Of a stretch of DNA of 64,000 nt, positions 41,339-50,434 are shown piece by piece; within the stretch, counting starts at the first letter, position 1, and every line of letters begins with the position of its first letter. Location of the stretch: positions 1,054,001 to 1,118,000 of the forward strand of contig CP166133.1 in NCBI GenBank assembly GCA_041228285.1, read 5' to 3'. Source of the stretch: Neisseriaceae bacterium CLB008 (GTDB taxonomy: Bacteria; Pseudomonadota; Gammaproteobacteria; Burkholderiales; Neisseriaceae). A program made the position numbers and the translations under genes. Below the pieces are notes generated by a model that saw nothing but the letters and a program-made list of their open reading frames with translations, was not told the origin of the DNA and did not search any database.

Positions 41339-42517
41339 ATGAAAACACAATCGCCATCACCGTACTTATTGGGACTGTTGCCCCTGATTGCGCTGGCCGT
41401 GGTGTCGCAGCTGTATGTTTTGTTGCCGGTCACGGCTTTATTGGCTGGTTCTTTAGGGGTGAGTGAAGGGCAGGCCAGCGGCTTGAGTACGATTTTTTCT
41501 ATAGGCTACGCCAGCGGGATGTTGGTATGGGGCGTGCTGTCGGATCGGTATGGTCGTCGGCGCGTGTTGATGCTCGGTATGAGCTGCTTATTGTGGCTGA
41601 CTCTGTTGCAAACCTGGGTTGAATCTTGGCAGAGCTTATTGGTTTTACGCGGGGCTCAGGGCTTTTTTGCGGCCACGTTCGCGCCCGTCATCATGGTCTG
41701 GCTGGCCGAAAATGTGGCCTTGCCTCAGCGCTTAAGCGTGATTGCCTATTTGAGCTGTGCTTTTTTGCTTGCAGGCGTGTTGGGCCAAAGCATGGGGGCA
41801 TGGTTGATCATTGATGATTTGAAGACGTTGATGTGGGTGTTTGCAGGCTGCTATGCCTTGGCGCTGGTGGTGATAGGGCGCTTGCCTGCACCGCTCAGGC
41901 GGCCGAAAGAGCCACCTAGAATCAGTGATTTAATCAAATCATTGCCGACCTTGTTGGTTCACCCTAAGTTAAGGGCTTTATATCTGACATCGCTGTTGTT
42001 GCTGTGGACGTTTGTGGTGATTTACGTTTGGCTGACTCAGCATCGTGACACAGGATTGAGCCAGATGGGGCTCAGCATAGGGCTGGTACGCAGTATTGCG
42101 TTGCCAGCCATGTTGTTGACGCTGAACAGTGTGTGGTTGATTCGGCGCATTGGCGCCGAACGGGTGTTGATTGGATCGATTGTGGTCATGATGCTGAGCT
42201 TGCCGTTTCAGTATGTGTCGGTACAGATGCTATGGCCATCGGGGCTGTTGTTGGGACACTTTGTGTATGTCGCGGCGCTGGCTTATTGTTTGCCCTGTTT
42301 GATTGCGACGGTAGGGCAGCAGGCGCAGAGTATTCAGACGGAAAGGCTTTCTAATGTACAAGGCAGCGCTGTGTCGATGTATGCATTTTTATTGTTTATT
42401 GGCACCAGCTTAGGCGCTTACTTGCCTAATGTGTGGCCGATTGAGTGGGTGTTTGGCGTATTGATGTTGGGGTTCTTGGCTGCGGCCGTGCTGCTGTATC
42501 GTGGTTCTGGGCGCTAA
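41339..42517 (+). CDS. MFS transporter (DHA1-like efflux)
   Basis: 392 residues, 12 membrane helices. Motif A GVLSDRYGRRRVLML after helix 2 and motif C-like AGVLGQSMGAWLI in helix 5 point to a drug:H+ antiporter, i.e. an exporter. ATG 41339 has AAAGGA 6 bp upstream. Last gene of the exported-protein/AfsA/HAD/DUF2165/MFS run; it could export the product. Confidence 0.87.
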   Translation: MKTQSPSPYLLGLLPLIALAVVSQLYVLLPVTALLAGSLGVSEGQASGLSTIFSIGYASGMLVWGVLSDRYGRRRVLMLGMSCLLWLTLLQTWVESWQSLLVLRGAQGFFAATFAPVIMVWLAENVALPQRLSVIAYLSCAFLLAGVLGQSMGAWLIIDDLKTLMWVFAGCYALALVVIGRLPAPLRRPKEPPRISDLIKSLPTLLVHPKLRALYLTSLLLLWTFVVIYVWLTQHRDTGLSQMGLSIGLVRSIALPAMLLTLNSVWLIRRIGAERVLIGSIVVMMLSLPFQYVSVQMLWPSGLLLGHFVYVAALAYCLPCLIATVGQQAQSIQTERLSNVQGSAVSMYAFLLFIGTSLGAYLPNVWPIEWVFGVLMLGFLAAAVLLYRGSGR

Positions 42518-42954
42518 TGCCAGGGCCATTAGATGGGGTGAGCAAAGCAAAGCCTAGCCACTATTTCTCAGCCATAGCGAAGGTCAAATTACCTTAAATA
42601 AGGTGCGCGTTGTGCCTTCTGTCATCGTGGGTGAAGGGTTGCATGTTTGGCCCTAAAGAGAGGCTATACCCGAAATCGGCAGTACCGCTTACGATGCTGC
42701 CGATTTTTACTTATTGCCTTAAACCATCTGGCCAAGATCTGACCATGACTTAAATCAGTCTTTATTACAAATAGTGGTTATTTTGGTAATAATTACAAAA
42801 GATGCCGATATTCTCGCTTTATTATTAGATTTATGTGAAAGATTCATTTAACATTGCCCAGTTTTTTTGAAAATTAAGGCATTTTTTATAAGACTATGTT
42901 TTAAAAGAAAAAACAAATCAAATAATAAATAGCAGTAATAGAGAAAGGGATTTT
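42518..42954. other. 437-bp gap before cycA
   Basis: Holds the terminator at 42673-42708, then about 230 bp of AT-rich DNA with several TTTATA/TTATAA hexamers in which the cycA promoter must lie; no single promoter can be chosen. AAAGGGA precedes the cycA ATG. Confidence 0.5.
42673..42708 (+). terminator. Rho-independent terminator after the MFS gene
   Basis: AAATCGGCAG with CTGCCGATTT (42673-42682 with 42697-42706), 14-nt loop, T run. Confidence 0.8.
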
Positions 42955-44331
42955 ATGAGTCACATGGAGCATGATGAAGGCAGCGGTCTACATCGGTCAC
43001 TTAAGAACCGACACCTGCAGCTAATTGCCATTGGCGGTGCCATTGGTACGGGTTTATTTATGGGTTCGGGTAAAACGATTAGTCTGGCTGGGCCATCACT
43101 ATTGTTTACCTACATCATCATTGGTTTTTTCTTGTTTTTCACCATGAGGGCAATGGGCGAACTATTGCTGTCGAATCTGAAATATAAATCGTTTGTTGAC
43201 TTTACACATGATCTATTGGGTCCTATTCCAGGCTTCTTTGTGGGCTGGACCTACTGGTTTTGTTGGGTGGTGATTGGGGTGGCCGATATTGTGGCCATCA
43301 CGGGCTACACCCAGTTTTGGTGGCCAGACGTGCCGTTATGGTTGCCTGGCGTCTTGTGTATCGGCTTTTTGTTAGGCTTTAACCTATTGTCTGCCAAGCT
43401 GTTTGGTGAGGTAGAGTTTTGGTTTGCCTTGATCAAAATTGTGGCGATTTTTGCCTTGATTGCGATTGGTATTTATCTGTTGGCCACGGGTTTTGTGAGT
43501 TCAGCTGGTCATGAGGCGAAAATCTCTAACCTATGGATTCATGGCGGCATCATGCCGAATGGCTTTACCGGGTTCTTTGCAGCCTTCCAAATTGCCATTT
43601 TTGCCTTTGTCGGCATTGAGCTAGTGGGGACGGCTTCGGCAGAAACCGAAAATCCTCACGTAAACTTACCTAAGGCCATCAACAAAATCCCAGTACGTAT
43701 CATTGCGTTTTACCTATTGGCCTTAGCCGTGATCATGACGGTGACGCCTTGGACTGAGATTTCACCTGACCGCAGCCCATTCGTGGAAATGTTTGTCTTG
43801 ATCGGCATCCCCATTGCCGCGAGCTTGATTAACTTTGTGGTGTTGAGCTCAGCCTTGTCATCGGCCAACAGCGGGATGTTCTCTACCGGCCGTATGCTGT
43901 TTGGTTTGTCTCGTGCCAAGAGTGCCCCTGGCGTGTTTGGCCTATTGTCATCGCGCGGTGTGCCAAGCAATGGTTTATTGTATTCATGTGCGTGTTTATT
44001 GGTTGGCGTGTTTTTGTTATACCAAGACGGCAACATCATGCACGTGTTCACGATTGTGACCACGATTTCCAGTATTTGCTTTATTTTCGTGTGGGCGACC
44101 ATCATTGTGGCTTACATGAAATACCGTAAGGTTCGTCCTGATGTACACCAGGCTTCTAACTTCAAGATGCCTTTTGGCGTGCCGATGTGCTGGTTTATTT
44201 TGGCTTTCTTTGCCTTCGTCCTGTACTTGTTTAGTCAAGAGTCAGACACCTTAACCGGTATGTTGTATACACCGATCTGGTTTGTGCTGTTGGCGATTTC
44301 TTATTTGTTCTACCGTAAGAATCACCAGTAA
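42955..44331 (+). CDS. cycA: D-serine/D-alanine/glycine permease CycA
   Basis: 458 residues, 12 membrane helices, APC superfamily. Long stretches match E. coli CycA from memory: LKNRHLQLIAIGGAIGTGLF, GWTYWFCWVV, FQIAIFAFVGIELVGTASAE, NKIPVRIIAFY, SSANSGMFSTGRMLFGL. Imports D-alanine, D-serine and glycine with protons. Single gene with its own terminator. Confidence 0.9.
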   Translation: MSHMEHDEGSGLHRSLKNRHLQLIAIGGAIGTGLFMGSGKTISLAGPSLLFTYIIIGFFLFFTMRAMGELLLSNLKYKSFVDFTHDLLGPIPGFFVGWTYWFCWVVIGVADIVAITGYTQFWWPDVPLWLPGVLCIGFLLGFNLLSAKLFGEVEFWFALIKIVAIFALIAIGIYLLATGFVSSAGHEAKISNLWIHGGIMPNGFTGFFAAFQIAIFAFVGIELVGTASAETENPHVNLPKAINKIPVRIIAFYLLALAVIMTVTPWTEISPDRSPFVEMFVLIGIPIAASLINFVVLSSALSSANSGMFSTGRMLFGLSRAKSAPGVFGLLSSRGVPSNGLLYSCACLLVGVFLLYQDGNIMHVFTIVTTISSICFIFVWATIIVAYMKYRKVRPDVHQASNFKMPFGVPMCWFILAFFAFVLYLFSQESDTLTGMLYTPIWFVLLAISYLFYRKNHQ

Positions 44332-44346
44332 GCGATCAACTGAATG

Positions 44347-44383
44347 ACCCCCTGACGTCCCTCTGCGGCGTCAGGGGGTTTTT
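44347..44383 (+). terminator. Rho-independent terminator of cycA
   Basis: ACCCCCTGACG/CGTCAGGGGGT stem (44347-44357 with 44369-44379), 11-nt loop, T run. The 3' arm contains the last codons of the convergent TetR gene. Confidence 0.9.
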
Positions 44384-45009
44384 GTTTGAGCTAGCCGTAA
44401 GGTGAGGGCATCCAGAGGCAGGCGCAGGCCAAAATCAAACCATTCATCCATATTGCCGGTTTGAATTTGGGAGATGATGGCGGTGCCTAGGGGGTATTTT
44501 TGAAAGATGGCTTGAATCGCGTCGTCGTGCTGTTTCTTGCTGAGGTTCTTACTGCTTAAGGCCTGTTCTTCAATGGTGAAACCGATGATGTAGTAGAGTA
44601 GGGACATGACGCTCCACGTGGCGGTTTGTTCGTCGGCGCCCGCCTCTTTTAAAATATGGATCATCTGAGTGGTGACCCGGGCGACGTTTTCGGAAATGGG
44701 GTAGGTGGTGGCTAAAAAGCGGGCGCCGTCGCGGCGGCTGAGCAAGGCTTGGCGGATTTCAGAACCAATATGTACCAGTTGCTCGACCCACGTAGCATTG
44801 TTCGGCATCTGTCTGGCCACAGGCGCTAGGAGCGTGTCGGCTACTGCCTCAAGCAAAGCTTCTTTGTTTTTAAAGTGCCAATATAATGAGGGTACTTGAA
44901 TGTGTAGTACCTGGGCCAGTTTGCGCATACTGAGGCCTTCTAGGCCAGCGGTGTCCAATAGGTTTAAGGCAGTGGCAATGATGCGTTCTTGAGCCGGTGA
45001 CATAGGCAT
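44371..45009 (-). CDS. TetR/AcrR-family regulator (tetracycline-repressor-like)
   Basis: 212 residues. HTH GLEGLSMRKLAQVLHIQVPSLYWHFKNKEALLEAVAD, then a TetR_C_1-like domain (RDGARFLATTYPISENVARVTTQMIHILKEAGAD; YYIIGFTIEEQAL). This subgroup often senses antibiotics or aromatic ligands. Target unknown; the methyltransferase gene is divergent, 409 bp away. Confidence 0.88.
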   Translation of the reverse strand: MPMSPAQERIIATALNLLDTAGLEGLSMRKLAQVLHIQVPSLYWHFKNKEALLEAVADTLLAPVARQMPNNATWVEQLVHIGSEIRQALLSRRDGARFLATTYPISENVARVTTQMIHILKEAGADEQTATWSVMSLLYYIIGFTIEEQALSSKNLSKKQHDDAIQAIFQKYPLGTAIISQIQTGNMDEWFDFGLRLPLDALTLRLAQTKTP

Positions 45010-45418
45010 CCAATCGAGCGTGATTTAATCAAAGAGGCCACCCACAGAGGGCTCTCGTGTCTGCCAGACATTATAACGGAACCCTGCTGATGCTTGGGCG
45101 TGCAAGGATGGGGTCTAGACAAAGAAAGTGGTTTTATTTTAAACTGATTATGTTTACTGCTGCCCAAGCCGCGCTTGGGCGTTGTCTGAATGATTTCTTC
45201 TTTTTATTAAAGGACGCCTTCGTCATGATCATCCTAGCTTAAGTTGCTTTAAGGGCAACGCCTTTCTTTTTGGTGGTTTGTGCCTGCATCTTAATGTGGT
45301 TGATGGCGTCTTTGCGTCTATTTAGTCTACGGTTTTCTGAACCGATCTGGATCTTGTTTGCGCTTTGCGTGAGCGGATGGCACAAATCAAATTTTAGTTT
45401 GTTTTGTCAGGAGGTTTT
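45010..45418. other. 409-bp gap between TetR and methyltransferase genes
   Basis: Contains GCCCAAGC-3-GCTTGGGC (45162-45180, hairpin or operator) and otherwise moderately AT-rich DNA. Short open frames here (for example around 45243-45430, hydrophobic) lack start signals and are not called. Confidence 0.4.
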
Positions 45419-46213
45419 ATGTCCTCATCTTCAATTGATTTTTTAACGTTTAATCGTCAGGCTTGGGATCAACAGGCGCTGGCACAGCAGCCATGGTCTC
45501 GTCCGGTCAGTGCCGAAGTCATCGCGGCTGCGAAACAGGGCCAGTGGCAGGTGCACTTGACGCCACAGCCGTTGCCCGCACATTGGCTCGGTGACGTGAC
45601 TGGGTTGAATATTTTGTGCTTGGCGTCGGCTGGGGGGCAGCAAGCACCAGTGTTGGCGGCGGCTGGAGCCAATGTGACGGTGTTTGATTTATCTGATGAG
45701 CAGTTGGCGCAAGATCAGATGGTGGCACAGCGCGATGGCTTAAGTTTGCGTACGGAGCAGGGCGATATGACCGACTTAAGCCGTTTTGCCGACGCTGCTT
45801 TTGATGTGGTGTTTCACCCCATCTCTAATCATTATGTACCGAGCGTGTTGCCGGTTTGGGCGGAATGCGCGCGCGTCCTCAAGCCTGGTGGGGCCTTGTT
45901 GGCCAGCTTCTATAATCCTGTGGTGTACGTGGGCGATCGTGATCCTCAATATATGGCTGATGGCGTGATCAAGCCTAAATACACATTGCCTTATGCCGAC
46001 ATCACTGATTTGACGGCATCCGAGTTGACGGCCAAACAGGCGCGCCATGAGGCTTTGGTGTTTGGCCACAGCCTAACCGATTTGATTGCGGGCCAGCTGC
46101 ATGCAGGGCTATTGTTGGCTGATTTTTATGAAGACAGTCAACCGCAGCCACGCTTTCTCATAGATCATTATTTACCCACCTTTATGGCAACCAAAGCGAT
46201 TAAACCTGCTTAA
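45419..46213 (+). CDS. Class I SAM-dependent methyltransferase
   Basis: 264 residues from the ATG with AGGAGG 6 bp upstream. Rossmann methyltransferase: LNILCLASAGGQQAPVLAAAG (SAM loop), VTVFDLSDEQL, FDVVFHPISNHYV, ECARVLKPGGALLASF. Substrate not identifiable; similar to small-molecule methyltransferases of the UbiE/Methyltransf_11 group. Confidence 0.88.
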   Translation: MSSSSIDFLTFNRQAWDQQALAQQPWSRPVSAEVIAAAKQGQWQVHLTPQPLPAHWLGDVTGLNILCLASAGGQQAPVLAAAGANVTVFDLSDEQLAQDQMVAQRDGLSLRTEQGDMTDLSRFADAAFDVVFHPISNHYVPSVLPVWAECARVLKPGGALLASFYNPVVYVGDRDPQYMADGVIKPKYTLPYADITDLTASELTAKQARHEALVFGHSLTDLIAGQLHAGLLLADFYEDSQPQPRFLIDHYLPTFMATKAIKPA

Positions 46214-46234
46214 ATGAAGCATGGCAATGCTCAT

Positions 46235-46264
46235 GAAGCTGGCTTAGGTTGATGAGCCAGCTTC
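46235..46264 (+). terminator. Hairpin after the methyltransferase gene
   Basis: GAAGCTGGCT/AGCCAGCTTC, perfect 10-bp arms, 10-nt loop, without a clear T run. Confidence 0.5.
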
Positions 46265-46363
46265 ACGTTGTCTGTCCAGCCGCGTTAGAGTGTGGTCTAA
46301 TGATGCTGGATTAAGCTAGACCGCAGAGGCCTGGCTGACATTGGATAAAGAAAGAGGAACGGT

Positions 46364-47035
46364 ATGTCTTTAATAGTATACGGGGCGCCACTGTCGCCTT
46401 TTGTTCGTAAAGTATTGTGGTTTGTGCAAGAGCGTGAGATGGATTTTGAGCATAAAGTGATCATGCCTTTTGTACAGCAGCCAGATTGGTATCTGGAGAT
46501 CAGCCCCTTGGGGAAAATTCCCGCCATTCAGGACGGTGATTTTGGCTTGGCGGATTCCGCCGTGATTTGTGGCTATTTACACGACCAATATCCACAAGGC
46601 TTAAGCCTGTATCCGTCGACGCCGCAGGCTTTGGCGCAAGTGCGCTGGCTGGAGCGTTATGCCGATGAAACCCTGGCTCAGGCGGCTACGTTTAGCCTAT
46701 TTAGTCAGCGAGTACTGTCGCCCATGATGGGTAAGCCAGTTGATGAAGCCTTGGTGGATGCGGCTTTAGCCAAACTGCCGCAGCTATTTGACTATTTAAC
46801 CAAGGTATTGGGTACACAGGATTATTTAGTAGACAATACGTTAAGCGTCGCTGATTTGGCCGTGGCCACTCAGTGGGTAAGCTTGGGCTATGCCGGCGAA
46901 ACGATTGACGCCGAGCGCTGGCCGGCCTTGGCGGCGCATTTTAAGCGCTTAAGCGAGCGCCCCGTGCTGCAGGCCATGTTGGCAAAAGAGCAGGCCTTGA
47001 TGGCCAAGCTCATGGCCAAATCAGCATCAGCATAA
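46364..47035 (+). CDS. Glutathione S-transferase family protein
   Basis: 223 residues. N-terminal thioredoxin-like domain (LSPFVRKVLWFVQE with S11 as likely catalytic residue; PLGKIPAIQDGDFGLADSAVICGYL glutathione-binding) and helical C-terminal domain (YLVDNTLSVADLAVATQW). Detoxification or aromatic-degradation role possible. RBS AGAGGAA. Confidence 0.9.
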   Translation: MSLIVYGAPLSPFVRKVLWFVQEREMDFEHKVIMPFVQQPDWYLEISPLGKIPAIQDGDFGLADSAVICGYLHDQYPQGLSLYPSTPQALAQVRWLERYADETLAQAATFSLFSQRVLSPMMGKPVDEALVDAALAKLPQLFDYLTKVLGTQDYLVDNTLSVADLAVATQWVSLGYAGETIDAERWPALAAHFKRLSERPVLQAMLAKEQALMAKLMAKSASA

Positions 47036-47036
47036 A

Positions 47037-47065
47037 AAAACGCCAAGGCCTAGCCTTGGCGTTTT
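47037..47065. terminator. Bidirectional terminator between GST and pirin genes
   Basis: AAAACGCCAAGGC/GCCTTGGCGTTTT, 13-bp stem, 3-nt loop, A and T runs on both sides. Confidence 0.93.
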
Positions 47066-47068
47066 GTA

Positions 47069-47752
47069 TTACAGCATGTCAAACCAAATGAGGTGGCTGT
47101 CTTCGCTGGCGCTGATGTCGGCAGGGCCGTTAAGCGCTACAGCGTCGCCGCTGTGTAAAGGCTCACCGTTGAGAGTAATCTGGCCTTTGATCACGTGAAT
47201 GTAGCTGGTGCCCAATTTAGGCGTGGTTTGGCTGTGTTTTCCAGCCTCAAGCACCAGCGCCGACACATAGGCATCTTGGCGGATGAGTAGCGGGCTATCA
47301 GCGCCAGGTGAGACGATGTTGTGCCATTGATTGGGCGTTTTAAAAGGGTTGACATACGCTTGCTGGTAGGTCGGCTCGGCATTTTTAACGTTTGGAAACA
47401 GCCAAATTTGCAAGAAATGCACCGGCTCATCGGCATCGTTCATTTCACTGTGGGTGACGCCGCTGCCGGCGCTCATTAGCTGCCATTCACCTGCATTGAT
47501 ATAGCCTTTATTGCCCATGCTGTCTTGGTGGGTGAGGCGCCCAGACAGCACATAGGTGAGGATTTCCATATTGTCATGGCCGTGGCGGCCAAAGCCTGTG
47601 TGGGGCTTGACGCGGTCTTCATTGATCACGCGTAAAACGGAAACGCCCATGTAATCGGGGTTGTACCAGCTGCCGAAAGAAAAGCTGTGTTGGCTTTGCA
47701 GCCAGCCTAAATCGACGGCGCCGCGTTGTGGGTTGCGATGAATCATCAACAT
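47069..47752 (-). CDS. Pirin-family protein (YhhW-like)
   Basis: 227 residues, bicupin. Metal ligands H57, H59, H101 and E103 (GRHGHDNMEILTYVLSG; SGVTHSEMN). E. coli YhhW has quercetin 2,3-dioxygenase activity in vitro; the natural role is often a redox or stress-related one. RBS AAAGGA 6 bp upstream of ATG. Follows the nitroreductase gene in the same direction. Confidence 0.9.
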   Translation of the reverse strand: MLMIHRNPQRGAVDLGWLQSQHSFSFGSWYNPDYMGVSVLRVINEDRVKPHTGFGRHGHDNMEILTYVLSGRLTHQDSMGNKGYINAGEWQLMSAGSGVTHSEMNDADEPVHFLQIWLFPNVKNAEPTYQQAYVNPFKTPNQWHNIVSPGADSPLLIRQDAYVSALVLEAGKHSQTTPKLGTSYIHVIKGQITLNGEPLHSGDAVALNGPADISASEDSHLIWFDML

Positions 47753-47806
47753 AATGTGTCCTTTCTTATGGCTACGGGTTTAAGCTGTGCCGGGAGCCAC
47801 TGATTA

Positions 47807-48403
47807 TTATTTAAAGACTTTGAATCGGTTTTGGGTTTCGATATAGGTTTTTTCGGCGGCTTCTGCTTTGATCGACCCAAACGGCATTTGCGCTCTGAGG
47901 CGCCAAGAGGCAGGAATGGCCCATTCAGTGCTGATGCCAGCGTCGATTAAGGGGTTGTAGTGCTGTAGGCTGGCGCCAATGCTTTGCTCATTTAAAGCGA
48001 CCCACACTGAGTGCTGGGCCATGCCAGAAGCCTGTTCCGACCAAGTAGGGAAATTGTCGGCATAGGATGGAAACTGGGCTTGCAAGGTGGCCACAACGTC
48101 TTGGTCTTCAAAAAACAAGACGGTGCCTTTGGCTGCTTTAAACATCGTCATTTTATCGGCAGTAGCGGTAAAATCAGCGCCGCGATTGCGATCGCGCAAA
48201 ACCTGCTCAGTTAGGTCCCAGAGGCGATTGTGGGCTTCATTAAATAAGATCACAATGCGTGAGGACTGTGAGTTAAAAGCGCTAGGGGTTTCTTCGACGG
48301 CATTGATGATGAGCGTCTCAATATGAGCCTCATCTAGCGTGGTGTCTTTGCCTAAAGCATAAATAGAGCGGCGTTTTTTAATGGTTTGAATAAAAGCAGT
48401 CAT
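47807..48403 (-). CDS. Nitroreductase-family FMN oxidoreductase
   Basis: 198 residues. FMN-binding KKRRSIYALG at the N-terminus, PSAFNSQSSRIVIL, ASGMAQHSVWVALNEQSIGASLQHYN. Resembles the HBN1/YdgI-type small nitroreductases that reduce quinones and nitroaromatics. Transcribed with pirin; divergent from a LysR gene, which is the likely regulator. Confidence 0.88.
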   Translation of the reverse strand: MTAFIQTIKKRRSIYALGKDTTLDEAHIETLIINAVEETPSAFNSQSSRIVILFNEAHNRLWDLTEQVLRDRNRGADFTATADKMTMFKAAKGTVLFFEDQDVVATLQAQFPSYADNFPTWSEQASGMAQHSVWVALNEQSIGASLQHYNPLIDAGISTEWAIPASWRLRAQMPFGSIKAEAAEKTYIETQNRFKVFK

Positions 48404-48431
48404 GAACGTCCTTTCAATCAGTGAAATGGGT

Positions 48432-48458
48432 ACTTAATCAAATCTGAATTGATTAAGT
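48432..48458. promoter_or_regulatory. Large palindrome in the nitroreductase/lysR intergenic region
   Basis: ACTTAATCAA-7-TTGATTAAGT, perfect 10-bp arms, 28 bp upstream of the nitroreductase start. Consistent with a LysR-family binding site. Confidence 0.65.
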
Positions 48459-48578
48459 GATTATAAATTAAATAGTTGATGGTTTATTTTACGATGTCAG
48501 TGTGGCTTTGAGTAGGCCGAAATCAGCAATTCACTTTTGCATTTTTGGTGGGCTTGACGCTGCGCTCAGGGTGAAGCA

Positions 48579-49532
48579 ATGGATGATTTAACCGATTTTT
48601 ATTATTTTGTTGAAGTGGTCCGGCACGGCAGTTTTGCAGCGGCGGGGCGTGCGCTCAATGTTTCAACGGCAAAAATCAGCCGCCGTATGGCGCTATTGGA
48701 AGAGCGCCATCAGGTGCGCTTGATTCAGCGTTCGACTCGAAGCTTTGAGGTCACAGAGCTGGGTCAGGCTTTCTATGAGCGCTGCGTGGCGATGTTGGCC
48801 CAAGCTGAAGAAGCGCAAAGTATTCTACAGTTAGGGCAAAGTGAAGCCCAAGGCATTCTGCGCATTAGCGTGCCGCCAGCATTGATGCACCATCCTTTTC
48901 AGGCGATTTTCAATCAGTTCATGTTGGCCCACCCCAAGGTTCAGCTGTATGTGGAGATGACGCATCGACGCATCAACGTCATCGATGAGCATTTTGACTT
49001 AAGCATCAGGGTGCGTACGCCTCCGTTTGCAGATTCAGGCTTGGTGGTGAAGTCTTTAGCGGGGTTGACTCAGGTATTGGTGGCAGCACCAGCGTTGTTG
49101 GCCAAGCACGAGGCCATCACGACGCTTTCAGCTTTAGACGCGCTGCCTAGCCTCGGGCTAGGTGAGTTGCAGCGTCATCATTATTGGCATTTTGTGGGTG
49201 CCGACGGCAGCGTCACCAAGCATGCCTTCTTTCCTGGCTTTATGGCTAACGACGTGACGGCGCTGGTTTCAGCTGCGTGTGACGGCCTAGGCGTGGTGCA
49301 GCTGCCCTTGATGTACGTGCATGATTTAATCAAGAATGGGGCATTACAGCAGGTGATGCCTGAATATGCCTCGATTCAGGCCGGGGTATTGCAAGCGGCT
49401 TACCCAACGCGTAAGGGCATGCTGCCGATTTTACGGACGCTATTGGATTTGTGTGAACAAGAAATTCAGCTGTCTATTCAGCAGGATATCGGACTCGTAG
49501 CCGCTCATTTGGCCACGCAGGTGAGTCTATGA
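48579..49532 (+). CDS. LysR-family transcriptional regulator
   Basis: 317 residues. N-terminal HTH (GSFAAAGRALNVSTAKISRRMALLEERHQVRLIQRSTR) and substrate-binding domain (LRISVPPALMHHPF; ANDVTALVSAACDGLGVVQLP). Belongs to the CrgA/YafC-like group. Divergent from nitroreductase-pirin, which it probably controls through the palindrome at 48432-48458. Confidence 0.92.
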   Translation: MDDLTDFYYFVEVVRHGSFAAAGRALNVSTAKISRRMALLEERHQVRLIQRSTRSFEVTELGQAFYERCVAMLAQAEEAQSILQLGQSEAQGILRISVPPALMHHPFQAIFNQFMLAHPKVQLYVEMTHRRINVIDEHFDLSIRVRTPPFADSGLVVKSLAGLTQVLVAAPALLAKHEAITTLSALDALPSLGLGELQRHHYWHFVGADGSVTKHAFFPGFMANDVTALVSAACDGLGVVQLPLMYVHDLIKNGALQQVMPEYASIQAGVLQAAYPTRKGMLPILRTLLDLCEQEIQLSIQQDIGLVAAHLATQVSL

Positions 49533-50052
49533 GTTTTATTCAAAAAGTGAATCTATTTAATTTTTTAATGTAAAGATTCATGTTTTTCTTTTTTGGCTGA
49601 AACTTCTAAAACATCCATAGCCATGAAAACACCATAAGTTATCCCCAGAAATTGGGGATAAGTCACCTTTTTGAGAACCTGATTTAATACTAGTATTTGC
49701 CTGAGCTGCGATGCTTAAAAAATAGGCAATAATTCCGAGTTTAACTTTAAAGATCTTTTTATTATTTAATGGTTAGAGTCTGGGAATAAGGAATGGTTCG
49801 AATTCATTATTTTAATTAATATGAATTGAAATCCTAATATAATTAAAGGGCTTAGATAGATATTAGCTTGATTTGGTCGTAAGTCTAGCCATAGCTAAGT
49901 TTGCTTATAAATATGGGCTGGTTTATTCGGTTTCAATGCCGTAGGGAGGGCTGCGGCCCACGCTGGTTTCAATGTTAAGCAGGTATTCTGTGTTGTGGGG
50001 CGGCTAGGGGATGTTTTACCACTGGCGACAAAGGCTGGCTTGTGGGCCATTT
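49533..50052. other. Gene-free AT-rich region
   Basis: First 390 bp are very AT-rich and show no gene; 49937-50052 contains a degraded copy of the GTAGGG-type repeat (GTAGGGAGGGCTGCGGCCCACG). An open frame over 49995-50219 is made by repeat sequence and is not called. Confidence 0.5.
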
Positions 50053-50290
50053 GTAGGGTGGCGCAAAGCGTAGCGTGCCCACCATCTTTTTGTTTTCATA
50101 ATGCTTCGGTTATTTCGTTATTGATTAAAGGTTGCCTTTCGCCTGTAGGCGACATACTTTCTTTTGGGTGGCCAAAAGAAATGACGTCGCCCAAGGGGCG
50201 AAACAAAACGACCAAGTAATAGCGAAATAGCCGAAGCATTGAAACTAATGATTTAAAACGGTGGGCACGCTACGCTTTGCACCACCCTAC
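50053..50290. repeat. 238-bp near-perfect hairpin element (MITE-like)
   Basis: Whole element is one long inverted repeat. Outer arms 50053-50083 and 50260-50290 pair with 30 of 31 bases (ends GTAGGGTGG/CCACCCTAC). Inner arms 50101-50122 and 50218-50239 pair 20 of 22. The centre pairs TTTCGCC, GGCGAC and TTTCTTTTGG with their complements around 50165-50175. Ends are those of the shorter repeats at 3061-3354 and 24642-24730. No protein coded. Confidence 0.85.
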
Positions 50291-50434
50291 GCCCACCGGT
50301 AAACGTGATTACCATTATGACGCATCGAGGAGCGACACTAAAAACCATGATTTTCGTCATCACCGATCATAAGCTTACCGTTAGCCCCTGCATCGGCCCA
50401 AGCGTGACCATGCAGGGGCTGATGCTTTAAGTAC

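Noticed and set aside
45057-45430. Short hydrophobic frames in the TetR-methyltransferase gap
   Set aside because: No RBS with a usable start; interrupted by stops; could be a remnant of a membrane protein gene but cannot be supported.
49995-50219. 74-residue open frame
   Set aside because: Runs through the left half of the hairpin element; no RBS, no plausible protein features.
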